This document shows, in pieces, positions 1-9,059 of a stretch of 64,000 bases of DNA (position 1 is the stretch's first letter; the number at the start of each line of letters is the position of its first letter). This DNA is from Batrachochytrium dendrobatidis JAM81 (taxonomy: Eukaryota; Chytridiomycota; Chytridiomycetes; Rhizophydiales). A program made the position numbers and the translations under genes. The DNA lies in contig NW_006281104.1 in the NCBI RefSeq assembly GCF_000203795.2, forward strand, positions 1,326,278 to 1,390,277, given 5' to 3'. Below the pieces are notes generated by a model. It did not search any database, was not told where the DNA came from, and saw only the letters and a list, made by a program, of their open reading frames with translations.

Positions 1-453
1 ATATCGACTCGGATTCAAAATATACTGACAGGTCCACATCCCGACACCAAGGATCCCACAGTTGCCATATTTTATTCTATTACATCATCTCAACGTGGTA
101 TGTGTTGAACAGTGCATGGTATTTGTGATGGCACGCAGTAGTTTAATGCATGTCATGTATAGGACTAGGAGGTGTGGATGTTAAAGTGCATTGTCTAGTT
201 TAAATACCTGGATCAAGTTTGGTTTGTATTGTATGCTAAATCACTGTTTGAATCGCTTTAGATGATATCTGAGGATACTCGATGGCTTGATGATCCAGAC
301 TTGTCACGTCACTATCAACCCATGATTGAACGGCTGTGCTCTCAATATTTAATTCTGGAAAGCAAGCGATCGTTTGCGCTAGATCCAGTTGGAAACTTTC
401 ATTTTTGAAATGGAGCAGCTATCCATCAATTAAACTGGAGAGCAGACACTTTA
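1..453 (+). pseudogene. Malonyl-CoA decarboxylase remnant (C-terminal part, broken)
   Basis: Three exon-like pieces read as the C-terminal catalytic region of malonyl-CoA decarboxylase, which converts malonyl-CoA to acetyl-CoA. Positions 2-100 encode a stretch ending TVAIFYSITSSQRG before a GTATGT donor. A piece near 169-205 continues GLGGVDV. Positions about 264-453 encode LDDPDLSRHYQPMIERLCSQ and then ALDPVGNFHF, TGA, NGAAIHQLNWRADTLG. The in-frame TGA (406-408) falls inside the conserved NFHL-x-NGA motif. The segment between the second and third pieces, which should carry the SPIPGF-type motif, is absent. The last exon after the donor at 454 is not found. I infer a decayed gene; the 5' part lies outside the window. 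Family identity rests on motif memory, not on a search. Confidence 0.68.
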
Positions 454-559
454 GGTATGTTGTTGAGATTGGACAAGCTGTTATTGGTTTGGTCAATGCT
501 TACCTTTGTTTTCTACGATTATTGGAATGTAATTGTTAGATAAACAGTCAGTGCCATGA

Positions 560-830
560 CATGGTTGACAATACAGTGGTGTTGGTGGTAATTGGCATGC
601 AAACAGCAACTGCATTACTGACATGTGCCATCATTGTTGAACTAGATCGCGATCGTATCTGTGATTCAGAATACAACAAATGGGTGTACAGAGTTGTATT
701 GACAGTCAAACACAATACATGAATATGGGTTCAGAATTGGTGATTGTACAATGTATGACTGTCAAGTGTGTAGAGGGATAGTTTCAGCTGAAGATCAGTC
801 TGTGTGCGTTATATGATGTCCGTTGTGTCT
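560..830 (+). repeat. Dispersed repeat family, copy 1
   Basis: A diverged repeat also seen at about 17795-18040 (+) and, inverted, inside a STAMBP intron at about 59875-59965. The shared core reads roughly GTAATTGGCATGCAAAC, then TTGAACTAGATCGCGA, then TGTAT. No coding potential is visible. It follows directly on the broken decarboxylase and may have replaced its last exon. Confidence 0.5.
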
Positions 831-1269
831 ATTAAAGAGTGGGTCAATGTGTAGTAACAGAGTCGATCAAGCATTCAATTATTTTTGAAGCAAAGCAGTT
901 GTCACAGAATGGGTACCAAAGTGTTTCATTTTTACGTGAATACGGCTTTAAACCAAGCGCTTGTGCAATTACACAACACTCTTGAAGGGTGTGCTTTTCA
1001 AGACACTTGACAAAGGGACGTGTCAGCATGTTGATCCATGTCAACATCAAGCTCATCAATGTGGTACTACGGTTAGGGAGTAGCATATTGTGGTGTAATG
1101 TTAGTTCACTACAAACAATCTAGTAAACCAGCCCTAGCCCTTTTAGGTTACCAACTATACAGGGCTACCATACAAAAAGTATAAATACAAGGAATATGTT
1201 TACTTTTATAATCAACAATATCAGTCTCGGTACTTTTCCATCAACTGCTCAAACCCATCAATCGATCTA
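831..1269. promoter_or_regulatory. Intergenic region with TATA box of the secreted acidic gene
   Basis: TATAAATA lies at 1180-1187, about 85 bases before the ATG at 1270. The other small secreted genes here have a similar TATA-to-start spacing. The rest of the interval shows no convincing gene; an 80-codon minus-strand frame at 844-1086 has no recognisable motif. Confidence 0.5.
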
Positions 1270-1998
1270 ATGAAATTCGTCGACATTTTATTCATACTGA
1301 CTGCAGCAGCAACTGCTAACGCGATACTGATCCCATTTAAAAAAGATGACACATCCCGAGGCCCGCAATACCTAATTGATGGAACTGGTTCAAGAACTTC
1401 CAGTCAAATGCCAGCCCCAACTAATGTAGCTGGGCCAAGCACTTCTAGCCAAGGTCAGCAACACATGGATGAAGCTGGCTCAGGCATTTCTGATGAAGAA
1501 TGGGATGACTTATTTGATGCAGATAGCTCAAGCACTTCCGACGAAGATTGGGATGACGCTGAGTTGGATGATCCAAGTGTTTTCATGCAACGCCATCAAC
1601 AATCAATGGATCAACCCGGTCCAAGCACTTCCAATCAAGACCAGCAAGAGCCAATGGAGGAAGGCGAGTCGGGAAATATTCGTCCAGAAGAAGCACTATT
1701 AGATGAAGAAGATCAACATACCCTTGCTGATCTAAAGAAAAGAGTTAAAGTCGCTGAAAGCAAACAGCGAGGAAAGTGCAGAGCGTACTTTGATTATGTA
1801 TCCCTTGGATTGAAACAAAAATCAGTGCTGGCAAAAACCAAAGTCAAGTTTGGAACAAAGCACAATCCAAGCGTCCAAAGTCAAATGAAACAAGAGTGTG
1901 AAGATGCAAAGAGCAAATTAAAAACTAGAAAACAGCAATTAACAAAGTTTATGGAAGACCATGGCTTGATATTAAAGGCAGAGCCGGAGTCGAATTAA
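1270..1998 (+). CDS. Small secreted acidic protein, function unknown
   Basis: An intronless 242-codon frame. The N-terminus MKFVDILFILTAAATANA is a typical cleavable signal peptide. The mature protein starts with a short basic patch (IPFKKDD). Residues about 40-150 are rich in Ser, Thr, Asp, Glu and Gln, with loose repeats of the type GPSTSSQGQQ, SDEEWDDLFD and SDEDWDD. The last ~90 residues are Lys-rich and probably helical or coiled coil, with two Cys in the segment RGKCRAYF...KQECEDAK. A TATA box sits at 1180, and AATAAA at about 2023 follows the stop. I recognise no enzyme domain. The layout matches lineage-specific secreted proteins of chytrid pathogens, so an effector role is possible but unproved. 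Confidence 0.7.
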   Translation: MKFVDILFILTAAATANAILIPFKKDDTSRGPQYLIDGTGSRTSSQMPAPTNVAGPSTSSQGQQHMDEAGSGISDEEWDDLFDADSSSTSDEDWDDAELDDPSVFMQRHQQSMDQPGPSTSNQDQQEPMEEGESGNIRPEEALLDEEDQHTLADLKKRVKVAESKQRGKCRAYFDYVSLGLKQKSVLAKTKVKFGTKHNPSVQSQMKQECEDAKSKLKTRKQQLTKFMEDHGLILKAEPESN

Positions 1999-2700
1999 AG
2001 ATGTACCAGGACTTGATTTTGAATAAATTTAAACTTTCTAATATCTGTCGAGATTTTTTGATATTTTCAGAATGTTGTGAATGGGTCAACAACCATATCA
2101 TTGATTGATACATTGACACGGTTTATTACATATACATCAATGACTTGATAACAACTAGTGTTGATTGTACGTGTAACTATCAATCATACTTGCAATCACT
2201 TGTCAGTTGCATGATACCATCAACTGATCATGTCGTGTATTGATCAATTAGTGCTGTATCAGTTTGCAATGTAATATACGCGGTGTGATGTTTACGCAGT
2301 AAGTCTCGGTGTATACGCATTACTATGAATGATTGCTACAATCAACGATCCCACAATGTTGGGAGACAAATGTATAAATATAGAGCATGTGTATAAATAC
2401 AAATACCGATCAATACAATAAAGCAGTGCGTTTTGAAATACACCGGGCAGTCTTTTTGGCACATCATTGACTAGTACTTGCTTGATCTTGACAGCAAAGT
2501 AGTTTCTTGTGGGTCAATAAACTCATGTAACAGAAACTCTGTCAGTTCCACATTTTGCAATTACATGTGCATTTTGTATATCTATATAGCTTTTTTTGAA
2601 AACTGATACGGACACGGCTGAATATCAATTTTGTTTTTAGAAATAATTTTATTCCTGTACCAAGCATCCATTACAGCTCTTGATCTTGTGCGATAATATG
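1999..2700. other. Intergenic, no gene supported
   Basis: AT-rich sequence. TATAAATA motifs occur near 2371 and 2389 and AATAAA at about 2417, a promoter-like and terminator-like arrangement, but no frame of useful length follows them. This may be the regulatory leftover of a lost small secreted gene. Confidence 0.4.
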
Positions 2701-3108
2701 TCAATGAATAATAGGCAAACCCCATATGCATTGCTTGTACTTGTCATCAATAACGACTGAATCGGATGACTGTTCAAAAGTTTCTAGTACCAGAATATTA
2801 CTGGCAGCTAATCTAATATGTGAAATATCCATGGTAGCTTCGAACCTGTATCCGTTCCAACAAGAAATATCATCATATTTTGCACCAAGGACTCGTCCAT
2901 GCTCAACGTATGACAGAGTGGGTCCGTTATAGGTGTTCAAGTTGGGAAATGATAGAATTGGGTCGGAAAATACCGATATACTCGCATACCAAACTATTTC
3001 AATCACAATGAATGTGAAAATTAAATGTGTCAATATTTGATTGCAATCCATGGTGATGTCTACATTGATTCTGTCGGTATTGCTTTTACTATAAACAGCT
3101 GGAAACAT
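2701..3108 (-). CDS. Orphan protein with N-terminal hydrophobic segment
   Basis: A 135-codon minus-strand frame. An upstream ATG at 3108 and an internal ATG at 3051 are both possible. From 3051 the protein would begin MDCNQILTHLIFTFIVIEIV, so a signal anchor or signal peptide would sit at the very N-terminus; I favour that start. The remaining ~90 residues look globular (NTYNGPTLSYVEHGRVLGAK, FEATMDISHIRLAASN) with two Cys. An AATAAA on the minus strand lies about 50 bases after the stop. No family recognised. It could be an exon of a longer gene. Confidence 0.4.
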   Translation of the reverse strand: MFPAVYSKSNTDRINVDITMDCNQILTHLIFTFIVIEIVWYASISVFSDPILSFPNLNTYNGPTLSYVEHGRVLGAKYDDISCWNGYRFEATMDISHIRLAASNILVLETFEQSSDSVVIDDKYKQCIWGLPIIH

Positions 3109-3540
3109 ATTCTTTCAGCAAACCAGGTGGATTTTCTGAACGAGTGAATGATCCTGGAAAATCAACTGGACTTGATCTGAAAAAGTCATTTGCATAACGA
3201 AAAAGAGGCACTGCGGTGTGATCAGTATTTTACTAGATTATTGATCAGAGCAGATTATTTTTGGTGGATAATAATTGTACAGTTTTTGGCAACCATTGAT
3301 TCGTTTACTCAGCATGTATGGTACGCTTGTGTATTGTATTCACCCTTTGTATAGGGTGTCTGTGCTTGTAGTACTATCGCTAAGACGAGTAACAAAAGGA
3401 CGGGAATGGAGATAAATGAAGGACTGCCAATAACCATCATCGTATTGCATGTATGAAAAGCCCTTATGATTCAGGACTAAACACATGATGTATTGTGGTT
3501 GTTGATAAAGCATTTTACTCGAGGCCGCTCATCAGTGCAA
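3109..3540. other. Intergenic, nothing recognised
   Basis: No coding frame or motif that I can support. It precedes the duplicated promoter segment of the first proline-rich gene. Confidence 0.4.
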
Positions 3541-3694
3541 TATAAACACGAACGATCATTGTGCTGTTATGCAGGGTGCAAAGCCAGCCCTGATATTAAT
3601 GATCAGATGCTCGATTATATAAACACGAACGATCATTGTGCTGTTATGCAGGGTGCAAAGCCAGCCCTGATATTAATGATCAGATGCTCGATTA
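3541..3694 (+). repeat. 77-bp tandem promoter duplication (2 copies)
   Basis: Two identical 77-bp units (3541-3617 and 3618-3694), each beginning TATAAACACGAACGATC. A third TATAAA starts at 3695, where the sequence becomes unique. Each unit therefore carries a TATA-like element plus a segment (TGCTGTTATGCAGGGTGCAAA) whose diverged counterpart is found once upstream of the paralogues at 8166 and 12766. Confidence 0.85.
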
Positions 3695-3700
3695 TATAAA
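3695..3700 (+). promoter_or_regulatory. TATA box of proline-rich secreted gene A
   Basis: TATAAACCG lies 100 bases before the ATG. The paralogue at 8166 has the same TATAAACCG at 8062, also about 100 bases upstream, and the third paralogue has it in mirror position. Confidence 0.6.
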
Positions 3701-3794
3701 CCGTCGGTCAATTGTCGAGTATAATCTCACAATCGATCGATTTCTCATCACTTCATCACTTCACCGCATCTACCAGCATATTTGACACTCCAAC

Positions 3795-4688
3795 ATGAAG
3801 ATCGATGTTTTTGCACTTGTGTCGATACTGGCCATTTCTGTTCACGCCGAGCTTGTTTCGACCAACAGTATTGCTAATGATAATGGTCTCCGACTTCAGA
3901 AGCGACAGCTTTTTGACAAAATCAAAAAGTTTTTTACTAAAAAACAAAGTGACGGTGATCCCAAGTCGAATCGTCCAAAGAAAAGGTCTAAATCCCCCCG
4001 TAATCCTTTTAAACAATCAAAAAAGAGTGTACCATCATCTCAGTCAGGTGAATCATCTATACCTCCACCACCTGGACCACCACCACCTAAACCATCATCG
4101 CCTAAACCATCACCTCAGTCAGGTGAATCATCTATACCACCATCACCTAGAGCACCACCACTTAAACCATCATCGCCTAAACCATCATCGCGTAAATCAT
4201 CACCGCTTAAACCATCACCTCAGTCAGGTGAATCATCTATACCACCACCACCTAGACCACCACCACCTAAACCATCATCGCCTAAACCATCATCGCCTAA
4301 ACCATCACCACCTAAACCATCACCGCCTAAACCATCACCTCAGTCAGGTGAATCATCTATACCACCACCACCTAGACCACCACCACCTAAACCATCATCG
4401 CCTAAACCATCATCGCCTAAACCATCACCACCTAAACCATCATCGCCTATACCGCCACCACCTGGACCACCACCACCTAAACCACCACCACCTAAACCAT
4501 CATCGCCTAAATCATCACCACCTCAGTCAAATGGGACACCATCTAATGCTAAAAAAGTACCACCACCTAAACCACCTCGATCACCATCTCGATCAACTGA
4601 GATACCATCCACATCTACAAAATTACCACCACCTAAACCACCTCGATCAAAAAAGACATTATCTCTCGGCCCAAACCCAACTCCTTAA
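3795..4688 (+). CDS. Secreted proline-rich repeat protein, paralogue A
   Basis: An intronless 297-codon gene. MKIDVFALVSILAISVHA is a signal peptide. It is followed by a short pro-segment ELVSTNSIANDNGLRLQKR whose Lys-Arg is a Kex2-type processing site. The mature N-terminus QLFDKIKKFFTKK would be a cationic amphipathic helix. The rest (residues ~85-297) is Pro/Lys/Ser-rich, with PPPPGPPPPKPSS blocks and a recurring SPQSGESSIPPPP unit, four copies. The signal peptide, pro-segment and start match the genes at 8166 and 12766; the repeats do not. PxxP and PPxKP motifs could bind SH3-type domains; this is inference. No enzyme domain. Secretion is well supported; function unknown. Confidence 0.78.
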   Translation: MKIDVFALVSILAISVHAELVSTNSIANDNGLRLQKRQLFDKIKKFFTKKQSDGDPKSNRPKKRSKSPRNPFKQSKKSVPSSQSGESSIPPPPGPPPPKPSSPKPSPQSGESSIPPSPRAPPLKPSSPKPSSRKSSPLKPSPQSGESSIPPPPRPPPPKPSSPKPSSPKPSPPKPSPPKPSPQSGESSIPPPPRPPPPKPSSPKPSSPKPSPPKPSSPIPPPPGPPPPKPPPPKPSSPKSSPPQSNGTPSNAKKVPPPKPPRSPSRSTEIPSTSTKLPPPKPPRSKKTLSLGPNPTP

Positions 4689-5649
4689 ATCATTCTCGAA
4701 ATAAAATCTACAGAAGTCCCAAAACGGACTTTAAAATGATGATCATCCTCCATTTAAACCATCACCTAAAAATGAAATTGATTACAAGTAATTACAACTC
4801 TGCACTCGCACAGCAAATGCACAGTGTATTGCTCAATCCATTGTTTTCAAACCCTTTTGGATTCATAACACATTGAATAATGCATACATTTAATAAACTT
4901 GGTGTTGCTGATCAAAATATTGGTGTGTTTACAACTGAATACAACACGAATCAACACAGGTATTTATATTTCAGCGACTCAATATTAGTATGTGTTCAAA
5001 CCATGCACACAGCATCAATCAGGCTGTCATGGCAACATTTTGAACCCATGAACTATCTGTTGTACAACTGCACGATTGGTTCAGGTTAGTATACAGACTA
5101 TATGTCGAATGATCAAACTTTGTCACAACAAGACCAAATGTGACACTGTCCGATATCCGATCAACATCAGCAACAGCAACAGCAGCAGATCGTTTTGCAA
5201 ACTGGTCGTGTCAACAAACCATAGTGTCACTGTAGTCAGGCAACACGATCGATATATGATCATGTCATTCAAACCAATATACAATCTACTGATATTTGCA
5301 AAACATCACCAAACAAAACCCCATCAATTGTACTTGAACTGACAGTAATTTGACACCATTTTAGTAGCAAATGCGCTTTTTGAATGAATGTATTTAAAAT
5401 AAACTCGAGTGTCAAGACAAACTGATATCATGCAAACAAATCATATCCGTACGAGCATATACTGGAAGTGTTACAAGTTTGTCAATCAACTGCTATATGG
5501 CAGTACAGGTGACGGTACCAGAACTGTGTTTGTTACCAATGGTACGATATCAGCACAAACTCGACTAATTGACCAATCAAACAGCCAGTATTCTGTGATT
5601 GGTCACTTCAACTCAAGTATCGACACAACATGACTGACAACACATTATT

Positions 5650-7746
5650 GTCAGTTACATCGAGTGATCATCAAAATATGTCGATTCAAACAGGTTGCAT
5701 ATGACCGACTAATCCAGCATTCATCCATTGTCAAACAACCATAATGCACAATACCACCAAGTGTGCAATCACATTCGCACCGATCAGTCGTTGCACAGTA
5801 TGCATTGGTCAATGTCAAACATATATGTGTTTGCAACTAAATTGCAGCGTATAGCATCAATTGCAGTCCATGACACATTCATACGATCCATACGATCCAC
5901 ACATCCACACGATTCAACATGACAAATCATGTATCATGAGTCCAAAGTTGATCAAAAACCTGATCACGATAAACCCAACATGTTGTTGTGTATCAGAGTC
6001 GATATATCAAGTGACAGTTGCACACTTGCTGATGGTGTACAGCGCATCAGTCACAATACATGTATGGTATTGCATTGCAGTCATCACAGTCATTGGATGA
6101 CAGCCATTTGCAATGTGATATCGATCGACATACATCGGCATGGTGTGATGTGACCATGATCATGATGGAATGTGTTGGAGTTGACATTGTGAGTTGACAA
6201 TCGATACACCATACACATGACTGGAACATATGCATTTGAGTGTNNNNNNNNNNNNNNNNNNNNNNNNNNNNNNNNNNNNNNNNNNNNNNNNNNNNNNNNN
6301 NNNNNNNNNNNNNNNNNNNNNNNNNNNNNNNNNNNNNNNNNNNTAATGGTGATCCAAATTCGTTTCAACAACAAGGTGTTGACAGTTGTGGATTTGTATG
6401 CATTCAATGTGTGTTGCGCATCGTTATTGACTGTCGAGTGTGTATGCAAGTCAAGTCACCACCAATCACTAACCAACAACCACATCCAGTGCGTACATGA
6501 TCATTACTAGAATGACTGCCAAACATATTCGCATCCAAAAGTTGATTGTGAGTTGGTGGTTTGCAAGAGTCGGACACAACTGACATGCTATTGAACACAG
6601 CAACATGATTATAGTCCAGTCGTATGGTGTGATACAGTGGTTCGTGAAACACAATATCCGGATATTTGTAGTGTTGAACACGACGAATCTATTGTTTGTG
6701 TAGCATCACAACGATTGTAATTTGGAATCAAAGTGTTGTGACCACGAATACTGTGTATATCATATTTAGCTACATTAAAGCTTGTTCCGTATTATTCCGT
6801 ATTGTTTCATATTGTTCCACATTGTTTGATGCATTGTTCCATTTATTGTGCAAGTACACCAGATGCCAACTGGAGTGATTGATCAGAGTTGGCAAATATC
6901 ACGATATTGTCGGCATACATGAGTCCTCACACTGATGATTTGCACAATACTCATGCAATGACAATCGGTTGATACCATTGCGCATGTCATTGATGAACAC
7001 GTTGAACAACAATCTGACAATGGACATCACAGCCGGGCTCGACGTTCAATTGTAAATGTGTCGGAAACCAATGGTTCAGCCTGAGCACGAGCTGATGAGC
7101 ATGTGTGCAGCGGTGTTAGCAAGACCAGTGTGCGTGGTGCTAACCACATGTGTTGCAGTTACCATATCAAGGTACCAATCGTGACAGTGTCGAATGCATT
7201 TTGAATGTCAATCAACACAACAATAGTATTGAACTGCACGCACAACCGTTGTTGAACGATATCGACTAGTGAACCAACTTACACAACACACTTGTTTGGT
7301 TTGAAATCGACCATGCTCGGTGGTGACGAGTTTGTTGAGCACCACGATCCATCAATGTGTGTTTGCAAGACCTTGCATACCAGTTTGAGATACACATCAA
7401 TCAGCGTAATACCGTGGCTGTCATTTGTATCAATGTGATCACTGTCATTTTTATGAATGGATACAATGAGTGCAAACTGCGAGTTCAAGTACAATTGATG
7501 GGGTTTTGTTTGGTGATGTTTTGCAAATATCAGTAGATTGTATATTGGTTTGAATGACATGATCATATATCGATCGTGTTGCCTGACTACAGTGACACTA
7601 TGGTTTGTTGACACGACCAGTTTGCAAAACGATCTGCTGCTGTTGCTGTTGCTGATGTTGATCGGATATCGGACAGTGTCACATTTGGTCTTGTTGTGAC
7701 AAGGTTCGATCACTCGACATATAGTCTGTATACTAACCTGAACCAA
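5650..7746 (-). mobile_element. Dead non-LTR (LINE) reverse transcriptase, minus-strand copy
   Basis: Read on the minus strand, this is the same degenerate LINE frame as in 9210-11270. It has a conserved upstream segment with IVSIHKN and HGITLIDVYLKLV, a stop, DIQNAFDTV (RT motif A), LFNVFINDM in another frame, YADNIV (the catalytic YADD with Asp changed to Asn), and a C-terminal Cys/His cluster near 5745-5810. Multiple stops and frame changes show it is inactive. A 100-N placeholder interrupts it. Confidence 0.7.
6244..6343. other. Assembly gap (100 N placeholder)
   Basis: Exactly 100 N. The matching part of the right arm (10613-10669) suggests only about 57 bases are really missing. Confidence 0.9.
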
Positions 7747-8061
7747 TCGTGCAGTTGTACAACAGATAGTTCATGGGTTCAAAATGTTGCCATGACAGCC
7801 TGATTGATGCTGTGTGCATGGTTTGAACACATACTAATATTGAGTCGCTGAAATATAAATACCTGTGTTGATTCGTGTTGTATTCAGTTGTAAACACCAA
7901 TTCAGACCAAACACGTGATGTAGTGATTGCGCACCGGAAAAAATAATCTTGCCTGAAATCGCTCAATACAAGAAGGCGTGAACACAAATAACTACCGTGC
8001 TGTTACACAGAATACAAGACTGACCCTAATATCAATGCTCAAATACTCAAATGATCAAGTA

Positions 8062-8067
8062 TATAAA
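8062..8067 (+). promoter_or_regulatory. TATA box of proline-rich secreted gene B
   Basis: TATAAACCGCC lies about 100 bases before the ATG at 8166. The preceding ~170 bases are the mirror image of the upstream region of gene C (about 12800-13030). Confidence 0.6.
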
Positions 8068-8165
8068 CCGCCAGTTAATTATCAAATATAGAGACAGCAA
8101 TTGATCAGCTTTTCATCACTTTAACTAAACTATCAACTATATTAACATATTTGGAATCGCTCAAA

Positions 8166-8795
8166 ATGAAAAGCGGTACTTTTGCACTTATATCGATACT
8201 GGCTATTTCGGCTCATGCCGAGCTTGTTTCGACCAACACTATTATTGACAATGACTTTCGACTTCAAAAACGACAAGTTCGAAAACTCGTAAGCTTTTTT
8301 AATAACAAACCAGGTGGCAGTGGTACGAAGCCAAGTTTTCCAAAGAAAGGGCCTGTTAACGGCCCTATAAAATCTGTCAAGAGTACTCCTAATGGACCAG
8401 TTTCAATTGGTACCAAGGCCGGAACGTCTGGAAAAAAACCACCTATAGCGCCTAAACCATCACTCGGACCAGGTAATAAATCACCAACACCTCAATCAAA
8501 CGGGACACCACAACAAAAACCACCTATAGCGCCTAAACCATCACTCGGACCAGGTAATAAATCACCAACACCTCAATCAAACGGGACACCACAACAAAAA
8601 CCACCTATAGCGCCTAAACCATCACTCGGACCAGGTAATAAATCACCAACACCTCAATCAAACGGGACACCACAACAAAAACCACCTATAGCGCCTAAAC
8701 CATCACTCGGACCAGGTAATAAATCACCAACACCTCAATCAAATGGAACACCACCACAAAAACCACCTATAGCGCCTAAACCTCAATGGATTTAA
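8166..8795 (+). CDS. Secreted proline-rich repeat protein, paralogue B
   Basis: Intronless. I start at the second ATG (8166), not 8151, because MKSGTFALISILAISAHA then forms the signal peptide exactly as in paralogue A. The pro-segment ELVSTNTIIDNDFRLQKR ends in a Kex2-type Lys-Arg. A short basic stretch follows (QVRKLVSFFNNKPGG), shorter than in A and C. Then come four perfect or near-perfect 27-residue repeats (PPIAPKPSLGPGNKSPTPQS plus NGTPQQK), encoded by an 81-bp tandem repeat at 8439-8762. The frame ends PKPQWI. Downstream bases still encode the C-terminal tail of paralogue C (DGPPSFIPPPPTRNS) in another frame, so B has lost its tail by a frameshift. Function unknown. Confidence 0.76.
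   Translation: MKSGTFALISILAISAHAELVSTNTIIDNDFRLQKRQVRKLVSFFNNKPGGSGTKPSFPKKGPVNGPIKSVKSTPNGPVSIGTKAGTSGKKPPIAPKPSLGPGNKSPTPQSNGTPQQKPPIAPKPSLGPGNKSPTPQSNGTPQQKPPIAPKPSLGPGNKSPTPQSNGTPQQKPPIAPKPSLGPGNKSPTPQSNGTPPQKPPIAPKPQWI
8439..8762 (+). repeat. 81-bp tandem coding repeat, 4 units
   Basis: Units start at 8439, 8520, 8601 and 8682 and begin CCACCTATAGCGCCTAAACC; a partial fifth unit starts at 8763. Units are almost identical in DNA, not only in protein, which points to recent expansion. Confidence 0.88.
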
Positions 8796-9059
8796 GAATG
8801 ATGGTCCTCCTTCATTTATACCACCACCACCAACACGAAATTCATAGAAATCTTAAAACGGACTTTAAAATGATGATCATCCTCCATTTAAACCATCACC
8901 TAAAAATGAAATTGATTACAAGTAATTATAACTCTGCACTCGCACAGCAAATGCACAGTGTATTGCTCAATCCATTGTTTTCAAACCCTTTTGGATTCAT
9001 AACACATTGAATAATGCATACATTTAATAAACTTGGTGTTGCTGATCAAAATATTGGTG

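Larger units (their letters stand above)
4721..7896 (+). repeat. Large inverted repeat, left arm
   Basis: This segment is the reverse complement of 9060-12192. The arms look near-identical along their length, with only scattered differences. It starts in the 3' flank of gene A (AAAACGGACTTTAAAATG) and ends at TTGTAAACA upstream of gene B. Its own two ends (about 4920-5338 and 7485-7896) are also inverted copies of each other. A run of 100 N at 6244-6343 lies inside it. Confidence 0.85.

Noticed and set aside
844..1086. An 80-codon minus-strand frame
   Set aside because: No motif, no signal peptide, no homologous copy in the window; could be chance.
3805..4704. A 299-codon frame rich in His and Leu overlapping proline-rich gene A
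   Set aside because: It is the shifted frame of CCACCA/CCTAAACC-type repeats; the frame with the signal peptide and processing site is the real one.
5409..6240. Several short frames in the left inverted-repeat arm (and mirror frames in the right arm)
   Set aside because: They are antisense or broken pieces of the LINE 3' part, not separate genes.
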